Assembly (NCBI RefSeq): GCF_900101745.1
Contig: NZ_FNAD01000019.1
Span: 62,001-126,000, forward strand
Source of the DNA: Glycomyces harbinensis
Lineage (GTDB): Bacteria; Actinomycetota; Actinomycetes; Mycobacteriales; Micromonosporaceae
Direction of reading: 5' to 3'
DNA length: 64,000 nt
Shown here: piece after piece, positions 15,344 through 22,652 of the stretch
How positions within the stretch are numbered: position 1 is the stretch's first letter
How the letters are laid out: each line of letters starts with the position of its first letter
Notes under the pieces: generated by a model
The model's input: only the letters and a program-made list of their open reading frames with translations
The model's database searches: none
Told to the model about the DNA's origin: nothing
Program-made: the position numbers and the translations under genes

Positions 15344-15937
15344 CTACTTCCACAGGTCGTGGAGCGCGATCTCCAGTTCGCCGAGCATGTTGCGCAGCAG
15401 CGGCATCGACAGTCCGATGACCGTGCCGGGGTCGCCCTCGATGCGGTCGATGAACGCCGACCCGTAGCCGTCGAGCGTGAACGAGCCGGCCACGTGCAGC
15501 GGCTCGCCCGTCGCCACATAGGCGGCGATCTCCTCGTCGGAGACCTCCGCGAAGTGGACCACGGTGCCCGAAGCGCGCACGATCTGGCGGTCGGCGGTCG
15601 TGTCGATGAGGCAGTGCCCGGTGTAGAGCATCCCGGAGTTGCCGCGCATCCGCTTCCAGCGCGAGGTCGCCTCCTCAGGGCCCTCGGGCTTGCCGAGGAT
15701 CTCGCGGCCGAAGTGCAGCACCGAGTCGCAGCCGAGCACGAGCGAGTCCGGGCCGACCAGGTCGAGCACGGCCTGCGCCTTCAATTCGGCGAGCGTCGAC
15801 GCCAGCTCGGCCGGGTCCTCGCCCATGACGCGGCTCTCGTCCACGCCCGAGACGATCACCAGCGGCTCGATCCCAGCGGCCCTCAGCAGCTCGCGCCGCG
15901 CAGGCGACTGCGAAGCCAGTACGAAAGGCCTGCTCAA
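15344..15937 (-). CDS. maf: Maf-like nucleotide pyrophosphatase
   Basis: This 197-residue protein has S-R-P-F-V-L-A-S-Q-S-P-A-R-R-E-L-L at the N-terminus, the Maf substrate motif (S-x-S-x-R-R). It also has V-D-E-S, A-x-x-K-A-Q-A and G-C-D-S-V-L, with the catalytic Asp. Maf proteins hydrolyse non-canonical or selected NTPs to NMPs. The TTG at 15937 overlaps the accE stop (TTGA), which supports translational coupling. In actinobacteria maf often follows the acyl-CoA carboxylase epsilon gene, as here. Confidence 0.92.
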   Translation of the reverse strand: MSRPFVLASQSPARRELLRAAGIEPLVIVSGVDESRVMGEDPAELASTLAELKAQAVLDLVGPDSLVLGCDSVLHFGREILGKPEGPEEATSRWKRMRGNSGMLYTGHCLIDTTADRQIVRASGTVVHFAEVSDEEIAAYVATGEPLHVAGSFTLDGYGSAFIDRIEGDPGTVIGLSMPLLRNMLGELEIALHDLWK

Positions 15938-16143
15938 CGGTCGAGACCCTTGCGCGCCGGAACGGAGGTCTCGCGCCAGGAGCGGCGCACCCGCAGCTTC
16001 AATCCGGGGTTGGACCAGGAGGCCCGGCGGCTCGGGGCCTCGGACTCCTCTTCGGGGCGCGGCAGGGCCGTGATCAGCCCGACGAGCGCCGCGAGCTCCT
16101 CGTCCGTGGGGTTCCCGCGGAGGACCTTCAGCTCCAGACCCAT
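15934..16143 (-). CDS. accE: Acyl-CoA carboxylase epsilon subunit
   Basis: This 69-residue protein begins L-E-L-K-V-L-R-G-N-P-T-D-E-E-L-A-A-L, the diagnostic epsilon-subunit motif. It ends with a basic W-R-E-T segment. Epsilon subunits stabilise actinobacterial acetyl/propionyl-CoA carboxylase complexes. It lies downstream of the beta subunit on the same strand but is separated from it by the NYN gene. Confidence 0.87.
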   Translation of the reverse strand: MGLELKVLRGNPTDEELAALVGLITALPRPEEESEAPSRRASWSNPGLKLRVRRSWRETSVPARKGLDR

Positions 16144-16221
16144 CGTGCTGCTCCTGCCCGTGCCTCGGCGGCGCCGTCGCCCGGCGCCGCTGCAATCGTC
16201 AATGTCCCGGTCGTCGACGTT

Positions 16222-17232
16222 TCAGTCGTCGATGTCGAACTCGCGGTGCACCCGCTCCCAGAACCCGTCGCGGACCCAGATCCGCGCTTCGGGGTGGTCG
16301 CGTAGAGAGTATCCGAGTTCCTTCTCGGCTTCCACCAGGAGCTCCTTGTCGATGACCGTCGGCAGCTGCGGCCCCGGCAGCAGGTCCGCTATGTTGTCGG
16401 CGCCCCGGGTCAAGAGCCACTTGTGGCCCACGTACTCCCCGATCTGGCGCACCGTCTCGGGGTCGAGCTTCTCACCGGTCTGGGTGGTGCGGACGAACTT
16501 CGGCCGAGCGGACTCGGCCTGGGCCAGCGCCTCGGCGGCGTTCATGGTCACGGCCACGGACTGGCGCTGGCCGAAGACCGCGGCCGGGCTCGGCACCCGC
16601 ACCTCGGGCTGCGCCATCGGGGCCCCGACCATGCCGAGGGTGGCCGCGGCGGCGGTGCCGCTCTTGGTGAAGTAGGCGCGCAGGTCCTCGGACTCGATGG
16701 TCTGGACGGTGTCCGACTCCCATACGAGCCGTTCGGCCTGGTTGGTGCCGTACGGGGGTTCGACGCCCCAGAGGTGGACGCGCACGCCGTAGGCCTGGGC
16801 GACCTCGACGGCGGGGACCATGTCCTCGTCGCCGGCGAGGAGGATCGCCTCGTGGATGGCGCGGTGGCGGGCGAGCAGTTCCAAGTCGGAGCGGATCTGG
16901 GCGTCGACGCCCTTCTGCTGTCCGCGCGAGTTGAGGTTGCCGAGGCGGACCTTCACGTATTCCATGTTGGCGATGACGCGCTGGTCGACGGTGGGCACCC
17001 GGTCGCGGGCGGCGTCGAACCAGTACAGGCGGAGCAGTTCACCGTCGGAGAGGGTGTGCGCGGCCCGTTCGATGAGCGATTTGATGAGCTTCTCGGCGTC
17101 GACCCGGTAGTCGCGCCTGGAGGTGGCGTCGAGCAGGAGTTCGGCGGCGGCCGCGTAGAGGTAGCCGACGTCGATCAATATGGCGTACCGCCGGGACGGC
17201 AGCCCGGGCAGCATCCCTCCGATTGGTGTCAT
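16222..17232 (-). CDS. NYN-domain protein (LabA/DUF88-like)
   Basis: This 336-residue protein has an N-terminal NYN (PIN-like) nuclease domain: Y-A-I-L-I-D-V-G-Y-L near residue 16, with a candidate catalytic Asp. It also has Q-Q-K-G-V-D-A-Q-I-R-S-D-L near 105 and L-L-A-G-D-E-D-M-V near 131. The C-terminal ~150 residues are a variable linker and a helical module with L-D-P-E-T-V-R-Q-I-G. NYN domains are expected to cut RNA. It sits between the carboxylase epsilon and beta genes. Confidence 0.82.
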   Translation of the reverse strand: MTPIGGMLPGLPSRRYAILIDVGYLYAAAAELLLDATSRRDYRVDAEKLIKSLIERAAHTLSDGELLRLYWFDAARDRVPTVDQRVIANMEYVKVRLGNLNSRGQQKGVDAQIRSDLELLARHRAIHEAILLAGDEDMVPAVEVAQAYGVRVHLWGVEPPYGTNQAERLVWESDTVQTIESEDLRAYFTKSGTAAAATLGMVGAPMAQPEVRVPSPAAVFGQRQSVAVTMNAAEALAQAESARPKFVRTTQTGEKLDPETVRQIGEYVGHKWLLTRGADNIADLLPGPQLPTVIDKELLVEAEKELGYSLRDHPEARIWVRDGFWERVHREFDIDD

Positions 17233-17412
17233 GGCCCACTCCCAACATCCGGCGGGACAATTCGTCCCGCTTCCCCCAGCTGTATAAGACGGTACCCGGA
17301 TCGGACTCTTGGGATGGGAGTGGTGCGCACCGCCCCGCGTGGCAAAGCGGTTTCGCCCGGTAGTGCGGACCGGACGCGTGTCAGGCTCACCGGATCGGGT
17401 GAGGAGACGTGA

Positions 17413-17479
17413 GGAGGGCGGCGGCCGCGCTCGCGTTGCGGCCCGGCGGGGGCGCCGCGAGCGGCGCCGCCGCCCTCCC
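17413..17479 (-). terminator. Long hairpin downstream of accB
   Basis: The arm at 17413-17435 pairs with about 17456-17478 over 23 bases with two mismatches. It begins nine bases past the accB stop (17488, minus strand). It has no U-run, as is common in high-GC actinobacteria. Confidence 0.6.
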
Positions 17480-17487
17480 TGTCGTCT

Positions 17488-19062
17488 TCAGAGCGGGATG
17501 TTCCCGTGCTTCTTGGCGGGGAGCTCGTCGCGCTTGGAGGCGTTCATGCGCAGGCCGCGCACGAGCATCGCCCGGGTCTCGCGCGGCTGGATGACCGCGT
17601 CGATGTAGCCGAGTTCGGCGGCGACGTACGGGTTGTTGAGCTTCTGCTCGTACTCGGACATGAGTTCGGCGCGCTTGGCCTGCTCGTCGTCGGCCTTGGC
17701 GAGGTCGCGGCGGTAGAGGATGTTGACGGCGCCCTGCGAGCCCATGACCGCGATCTCGGCGGTCGGCCAGGCCAGGTTGAGGTCGGCGCCGACGCCCTTG
17801 GAGCCCATGACGCAGTACGCGCCGCCGTAGTCCTTGCGGGTCACGACGGTGAGCTTGGGGACGGTGGCCTCGGCGTACGCGTAGATGAGCTTCGCGCCGC
17901 GGCGGATGATCCCGTCGTGCTCCTGCGAGGTGCCCGGGAGGAATCCGGGGACGTCGACAAAGGAGATGATCGGGATGTTGAAGGCGTCGCAGAAGCGGAT
18001 GAACCGCGCGGCCTTCTCCGAGGCGTCGATGTCGAGGCACCCGGCGAAGTGCATGGGCTGGTTGGCGACCACGCCGACGGGCTTGCCGTCGAGGCGCCCG
18101 AAGCCGGTGATGATGTTCTTCGCGAACAGCGGCTGGGTCTCCAGGAACTCGCCGTCGTCCAGCACCGACTCCAGCACCTTGTGCATGTCGTAGGGCTGGT
18201 TGGCCGAGTCGGGGATGACCGTGTCGAGTTCGAGGTCGGTGGCGGTGAGGTCGAGCTCGAAGTCCTTGGACTCGTACGCGGGCGGCTCGTCGAGGTTGTT
18301 CGAGGGCAGATACGAGAGCAGGTGCTTGACGTATTCGAGCGCGTCGTCCTCGTCCGAGGCGAGGTAGTGGGCGTTGCCTGCGACCGCGTTGTGGGTGCGG
18401 GCCCCGCCCAGCTCCTCCATGCCGACGTCTTCGCCGGTCACCGCGCGGACGACGTCCGGGCCGGTGATGAACATGTGGCTGGTCTGGTCGACCATGACCG
18501 TGAAGTCGGTGATCGCGGGCGAGTAGACCGCGCCGCCCGCGCACGGGCCCATGATGAGCGAGATCTGGGGGATGACGCCGGAGGCGCGCACGTTGCGGAA
18601 GAAGATCTCGGAGTAGCCGCCGAGGGAGGCCACGCCCTCCTGGATGCGGGCGCCGCCGGAGTCGGAGATGCCGATGATCGGGCGGCCGGTGCGCAGCGCG
18701 AGGTCTTGGATCTTGGTGATCTTCTCGCCCGAGACCTGCCCGAGGGAGCCGCCCAGGACGGTGAAGTCCTGCGCGAACACGCAGACCTCGCGGCCTTCGA
18801 TGGTGCCGTAGCCGGTGACGACGCCGTCGCCGTAGGGCCGGTTGGCCTCCATGCCGAAGCTGGTCGAGTGGTGCTTGCGCAGGGAGTCCAGCTCGACGAA
18901 CGACCCCTCGTCGAGCAGCTGCTCGAGGCGCTCGCGGGCGGTCCGCTTGCCCTTCTCGTGCTGCTTCTCGATCGCCAGGGGGTTCCCCGTTGCCGCTTCC
19001 GAGAGGCGCTCTGCCAGGTCGGCGAGCCGCCCGGCGGTCGTGTGGAAATCGATGTCGGTCAC
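17488..19062 (-). CDS. accB: Acyl-CoA carboxylase beta (carboxyltransferase) subunit
   Basis: This 524-residue protein of the crotonase superfamily resembles AccB/PccB. It transfers the carboxyl group from biotin to acetyl- or propionyl-CoA. It contains [33 protein letters not shown] and the oxyanion-hole G-G-A-Y-C-V-M-G-S. The C-terminus ends K-K-H-G-N-I-P-L, as in actinobacterial beta subunits. TACGAT (19070-19075, minus) ends seven bases before the GTG at 19062. It is divergent from birA, which charges its partner. Confidence 0.95.
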   Translation of the reverse strand: MTDIDFHTTAGRLADLAERLSEAATGNPLAIEKQHEKGKRTARERLEQLLDEGSFVELDSLRKHHSTSFGMEANRPYGDGVVTGYGTIEGREVCVFAQDFTVLGGSLGQVSGEKITKIQDLALRTGRPIIGISDSGGARIQEGVASLGGYSEIFFRNVRASGVIPQISLIMGPCAGGAVYSPAITDFTVMVDQTSHMFITGPDVVRAVTGEDVGMEELGGARTHNAVAGNAHYLASDEDDALEYVKHLLSYLPSNNLDEPPAYESKDFELDLTATDLELDTVIPDSANQPYDMHKVLESVLDDGEFLETQPLFAKNIITGFGRLDGKPVGVVANQPMHFAGCLDIDASEKAARFIRFCDAFNIPIISFVDVPGFLPGTSQEHDGIIRRGAKLIYAYAEATVPKLTVVTRKDYGGAYCVMGSKGVGADLNLAWPTAEIAVMGSQGAVNILYRRDLAKADDEQAKRAELMSEYEQKLNNPYVAAELGYIDAVIQPRETRAMLVRGLRMNASKRDELPAKKHGNIPL

Positions 19063-19069
19063 GACTCGG

Positions 19070-19098
19070 ATCGTATCGGCCTTCCCTGTGGCTACGCT
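19070..19098. promoter_or_regulatory. Divergent leaderless promoters of accB and birA
   Basis: TACGAT on the minus strand (19070-19075) precedes the accB GTG by seven bases. TACGCT on the plus strand (19093-19098) precedes the birA GTG at 19105 by six bases. Neither gene has a visible Shine-Dalgarno. The two -10 boxes are only 17 bases apart, so the polymerases would compete. Confidence 0.6.
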
Positions 19099-19104
19099 AT
19101 GTGC

Positions 19105-19908
19105 GTGAGCACACCGACGAGAAAGCCACTGGACCGGCAGGCGCTCTGGTCGCTGTTGTCGGAGAAGTCCGACTTCTGGACCGGGGTTGAAGTGGTTCCG
19201 GTCACAGGATCGACGAATGCGGATCTGGCCGCCGCCGCGAAGGAGGGGGCCGGGGAGGGCCGCGTCCTCATCGCCGAGGAGCAGTCGGCCGGGCGCGGGC
19301 GCCTGGACCGGCAGTGGACGAGCCCGGCGGGCGCGGGGTTGACCATGTCGTTCCTGCTGCGCCCCACGCTGCCGCGCGAGCAGTGGGGGACGCTGAGCAT
19401 CGTGACCGCCGTGGCCCTGCGGGAGACGCTCGCGGCGGTCTGCGGGGTGGACGCGAAGCTCAAGTGGCCCAACGACGTCCTCGTCGAGGGCCGGAAGGTC
19501 TGCGGGATCCTCGCGCAGGTCGAGGGCGGGGCCGTGATCGTCGGCGCGGGCCTCAACGTCTCGCTGACGGACGAGGAGCTGCCGGTGCCCACGGGGACGT
19601 CGCTGCTCATCGCCGGGGCGACCGAGCTCGACCGCGCAACGATCGCCGCCGACTTCCTGGCGCGCGTCGGGGCCCTGTACGCGGCCTGGAACGAGCGCGG
19701 CCCTGCCGCGGTGATCGAGTCGTGGCGCCGGAACTCCGACACGTTGGGGCGACTGGTCGCGGTATCGTTCCCGAACGGCCGCAAGCTTTCCGGGCGTGCG
19801 GTCGGCATCGACGCCGAAGGCTGCCTGCAGATCGCCGCCGACGGCGGCGAGGGCGCGGTGGAGACGGTCGCCGCGGGCGACATCGTCCACTTGCGGCCGC
19901 AGGACTGA
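19105..19908 (+). CDS. birA: Biotin--[acetyl-CoA-carboxylase] ligase
   Basis: This ~267-residue protein has the catalytic core [20 protein letters not shown] (biotinyl-5'-AMP loop, GRGRxxR) and K-W-P-N-D-V-L-V. The C-terminal SH3-like domain ends G-D-I-V-H-L-R-P. It activates biotin and attaches it to the carboxylase alpha subunit. There is no N-terminal DNA-binding domain, so this is a class I, non-repressor ligase. An ATG at 19099 is an alternative start. Confidence 0.94.
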   Translation: MSTPTRKPLDRQALWSLLSEKSDFWTGVEVVPVTGSTNADLAAAAKEGAGEGRVLIAEEQSAGRGRLDRQWTSPAGAGLTMSFLLRPTLPREQWGTLSIVTAVALRETLAAVCGVDAKLKWPNDVLVEGRKVCGILAQVEGGAVIVGAGLNVSLTDEELPVPTGTSLLIAGATELDRATIAADFLARVGALYAAWNERGPAAVIESWRRNSDTLGRLVAVSFPNGRKLSGRAVGIDAEGCLQIAADGGEGAVETVAAGDIVHLRPQD

Positions 19909-19964
19909 ACCGGTGCGGCACAGGGCTTCCGAACGAGGGGCTTCCACGACGGAGGAGCAGCGTT

Positions 19965-20984
19965 TTGGCCGATCAGGCGCGTGACAACGAGGACCCCGAG
20001 ACCCGGCCGGCCCGGCAGCCGCCGGGCCCGACGGGCCTCGACGCCGAGGGCGAGGGCCTCTACCGCCTCCTGCTGTCCAAAGCGGACGCCTCGGTGTCGC
20101 AGCTGGCCGCCGAGTCCGGGCTCCCCTCCGCCCGCGTCCGCAGCCTCCTCATGCGCCTGGTCGACTACGGCTTCGCCACGATGATCGCGGACTCGCGCTT
20201 CCGCGCGGTCGGCCCCGACACGGTCCTGGGCGGGCGCATCGCCTCACAGCTCGGCGAGGTCCTGGGCGAATACGAGGCGCTGCGCGAACTCCTCGAGATC
20301 CACCGGGCCGGGCCGGGCGCGAACGGCGGCGACCAGGGCAGCTGGGAGGTCGTGACCGGCGCGGTCGCGATCCGCTCGCGCCTGCGCCAGCTCAAGGCGG
20401 GCGCCGAACGGCACCTGCGCACGTTCGTCAGGCCGCCGATGGTGCTCCCGGTGCCCGAGGAGGAACTGCACCTGGGCCTCCAGCAGCGGGGCGTGGACCA
20501 CCGGATCCTGTTCGACCGCATGGTGCTCGACATCGACCCGTACGCCGAGTACCTGCGCCACGCCCTGTCCTCGGGCGACGAGGTGCGCTTCGCCAAGCGG
20601 CTGCCGCTCAAGCTCCTGCTCGTGGACGACCGGACCGCCGTGATCGAGGCGCCGGGCGCGGGCAGCCCGAAGGCGATCGTCACCGGGAGCCGGCCCATCG
20701 TGGAACTGGCGGGGGCCCTGTTCGAGCAGTTGTGGCTCAACGGGATCCCGGCCTCGACCGCGGCCACCGGCGCCGAGGGCCGGTACGCCGGGCAGATCCA
20801 CGAGGACGACGCGGTCCTGCTGGGGCTCCTGATCGCCGGGCTCACCGACCAGTCGATCGCGGCGAAGCTCGGCATCGGTCTGCGGACCGTGCAGCGGCGC
20901 GTCCGCGAGCTCATGGACCTGGCCGATGTGGACACCCGCATTCAGCTCGGCTGGCACGCGGCGAAGAACGGCTGGGTGCCGTAG
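19965..20984 (+). CDS. TrmB/LuxR-type helix-turn-helix regulator
   Basis: This 339-residue protein has an N-terminal TrmB-like winged helix (about 25-85): Y-R-L-L-L-S-K-A, then [12 protein letters not shown] middle sensor-like region follows. A C-terminal LuxR helix-turn-helix (about 275-335) has [18 protein letters not shown] and R-T-V-Q-R-R-V. The combination is common in actinobacterial regulators of specialised metabolism. GGAGGAG ends seven bases before the TTG start. Targets are unknown. Confidence 0.86.
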   Translation: MADQARDNEDPETRPARQPPGPTGLDAEGEGLYRLLLSKADASVSQLAAESGLPSARVRSLLMRLVDYGFATMIADSRFRAVGPDTVLGGRIASQLGEVLGEYEALRELLEIHRAGPGANGGDQGSWEVVTGAVAIRSRLRQLKAGAERHLRTFVRPPMVLPVPEEELHLGLQQRGVDHRILFDRMVLDIDPYAEYLRHALSSGDEVRFAKRLPLKLLLVDDRTAVIEAPGAGSPKAIVTGSRPIVELAGALFEQLWLNGIPASTAATGAEGRYAGQIHEDDAVLLGLLIAGLTDQSIAAKLGIGLRTVQRRVRELMDLADVDTRIQLGWHAAKNGWVP

Positions 20985-21145
20985 GGGCGTGAACGCCGCC
21001 GCCCCAACGCGAACGATCGGGCTGTTCCCCCCGCCCGGCGGCCCCTACCCGGAATCGGGGACCAGGGTCCGAAGTCCGGGTGTTGTACTGTGCTTTTGAA
21101 CAATTCACACCGCCCCCGCCCGTTTCTCACTCCTGGAGGTCCGCA

Positions 21146-21673
21146 GTGGGATATCCCGACGACCAACTCGCCCGCGGCGAAGAGGTCAAGCTCCACACCC
21201 GCCCGCACTGGAAAGAAGGCGTCGGCCCCGTCCTGTGGTTCGTGGTCTTCCTCGCCATCGGCGCCATCGCCGTCACCTATACGACCAGGATCGACGAGTC
21301 CTGGGCGATCTGGCTCGTGCTCGCCGAGGTCGTCATCTTCCTCGTGCTCCTGATCTGGCTGTCCGTCATTCCGTGGATCCGCTGGCGCTCCACCCATTAT
21401 GTGATCACCGACCAGCGCATCATGTGGCGCGAAGGCCTCGTGACCCGCGAGAGCCGCCACATCCCGCTCGCCCGCGTCAACACCGTGTCCTACACCCAGA
21501 ACGTCTGGGAGCGGATCTTCGGCTTCGGCGACATGAACATCGACTCGGCCTCCGACGACGGCGAGATCAACCTCGTGGACGTCCCGAGGGTCGACAAGAC
21601 CAAGGCCCTGCTGTACCAGCTCGCCGAGGACGACCGCTCGCGCCGCGCGGGCGACTCCGCCGACGGCGCCTGA
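21146..21673 (+). CDS. Bacterial PH-domain membrane protein (YdbS-like)
   Basis: This 175-residue protein has two adjacent transmembrane segments (about 30-52 and 58-80). A bacterial PH domain (bPH2) follows: S-T-H-Y-V-I-T-D-Q-R-I, then H-I-P-L-A-R-V-N-T-V and G-D-M-N-I-D-S-A. It likely faces the cytoplasm at the membrane; the role is unknown. GGAGG lies seven bases before the GTG. Confidence 0.86.
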   Translation: MGYPDDQLARGEEVKLHTRPHWKEGVGPVLWFVVFLAIGAIAVTYTTRIDESWAIWLVLAEVVIFLVLLIWLSVIPWIRWRSTHYVITDQRIMWREGLVTRESRHIPLARVNTVSYTQNVWERIFGFGDMNIDSASDDGEINLVDVPRVDKTKALLYQLAEDDRSRRAGDSADGA

Positions 21674-21700
21674 GGGCGCATTCGACGAAGCGACGTGAAA

Positions 21701-21730
21701 GGCCCGCACCGAATCAGGTGCGGGCCTCTT
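21701..21730 (+). terminator. Rho-independent terminator after the PH-domain gene
   Basis: GGCCCGCACC (21701-21710) pairs perfectly with GGTGCGGGCC (21717-21726) over a six-base loop, followed by TCTT. It is 28 bases past the stop at 21673. Confidence 0.8.
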
Positions 21731-21783
21731 GCTTTGCGGCTCGGGGGCCGTGAGTTGGCGGCCTCGGGGACGCTCGCGGGACG

Positions 21784-22308
21784 TCAGTTGGCGGGGACTT
21801 CGGCGAGTTTCGGGGGATGGCGGAAGACCCACGTGCGGTAGGCGAAGAAGCGGAAGATCGTCGCGAAGCCGACGCCGAAGAAGTTCGCGGCGAGGTTCAC
21901 GGCCAGCTCGTTGTCGAAGTACTGGGGCCAGACCTGGGCGAGGCCCTCGTTGGCCCACAGGCAGCCCAGGGAGATGAGCAGGCCGATTCCGTTGAAGAAG
22001 AAGTAGAGGGCGTACTGGCGGTGGGCCGCGGCGCTGCCGCGGCGCTCGCGCCAGGTCCAGTGGCGGTTCCCGATGAAGGCGACGCTCATCGCCACGATCG
22101 TGGAGATGATCTTGGCCCACCAGTAGGACCAGTCGAGGCCCAGGTACATGAGGTTGAACAACCCGATGTCGATCACGTACGCGGTGCCGCCGACGCCGGC
22201 GAAGCGGGTGAGCTCGGCGGCGTGGCGCCGGAGCAGGTCGGCGGCTCGCGCGTACAGGCCCGCGAGACCGCGGCGGGTCGGGGGCGGGGCTTCAGTCGAG
22301 GTCGGCAT
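21784..22308 (-). CDS. GtrA-family membrane protein
   Basis: This 174-residue protein has four transmembrane segments. Its GtrA pattern includes R-F-A-G-V-G-G-T-A-Y-V-I-D, S-V-A-F-I-G-N-R-H-W-T-W, and the C-terminal F-F-A-Y-R-T-W-V-F. GtrA-like proteins help move lipid-linked sugars or take part in cell-surface glycosylation. No glycosyltransferase is adjacent. The ATG at 22308 is preceded in frame by a GTG. Confidence 0.86.
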   Translation of the reverse strand: MPTSTEAPPPTRRGLAGLYARAADLLRRHAAELTRFAGVGGTAYVIDIGLFNLMYLGLDWSYWWAKIISTIVAMSVAFIGNRHWTWRERRGSAAAHRQYALYFFFNGIGLLISLGCLWANEGLAQVWPQYFDNELAVNLAANFFGVGFATIFRFFAYRTWVFRHPPKLAEVPAN

Positions 22309-22363
22309 CACGCGCCAGAATACCCGGCGCGGCGCGGGAGCGGTACCGCCGAAAATCCGAACC

Positions 22364-22645
22364 GTCGCACCCGCCGCGCACCCTTGTAACAAGGGGGGCC
22401 GAATCTCGACGCACCCGACCTCGGGGGCGGACGGTCCCGGGATGATCCCCGGACAAGTCCCGGAACTGTCGCACCCGCCGCGCACCCTTGTGACAAGGGG
22501 AGCCAAGTTGCGACCCGCCCGACCTCGGGGGCCGGACGTTTCCCGGACGAGCCCCTACGTTCCTCGGGCCGTCCCCGGAACTGTCGCACCCCCGCGCCAT
22601 CGTTGATTCGGGGGCGACCGCGAACCGACACACCCGACCCCGGGT
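22364..22645 (+). repeat. Intergenic repeat family, three tandem copies
   Basis: Units start at 22364, 22468 and 22583, with 104- and 115-base periods. Each begins GTCGCAC-N8-CANNNT, and then TTG. Units one and two continue with the hairpin CCCTTGT/ACAAGGG (perfect in unit one) and end with CCCGACCTCGGGG. They fill the 344-base spacer between gtrA and the sigma-factor gene, both on the minus strand, and point the other way. Confidence 0.78.
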
Positions 22646-22652
22646 ACTGGAC

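Noticed and set aside
17506..19098. Long N-terminal extension of birA through accB antisense
   Set aside because: Only the part from about 19099 matches biotin ligase; the extension is antisense to a conserved carboxylase gene.
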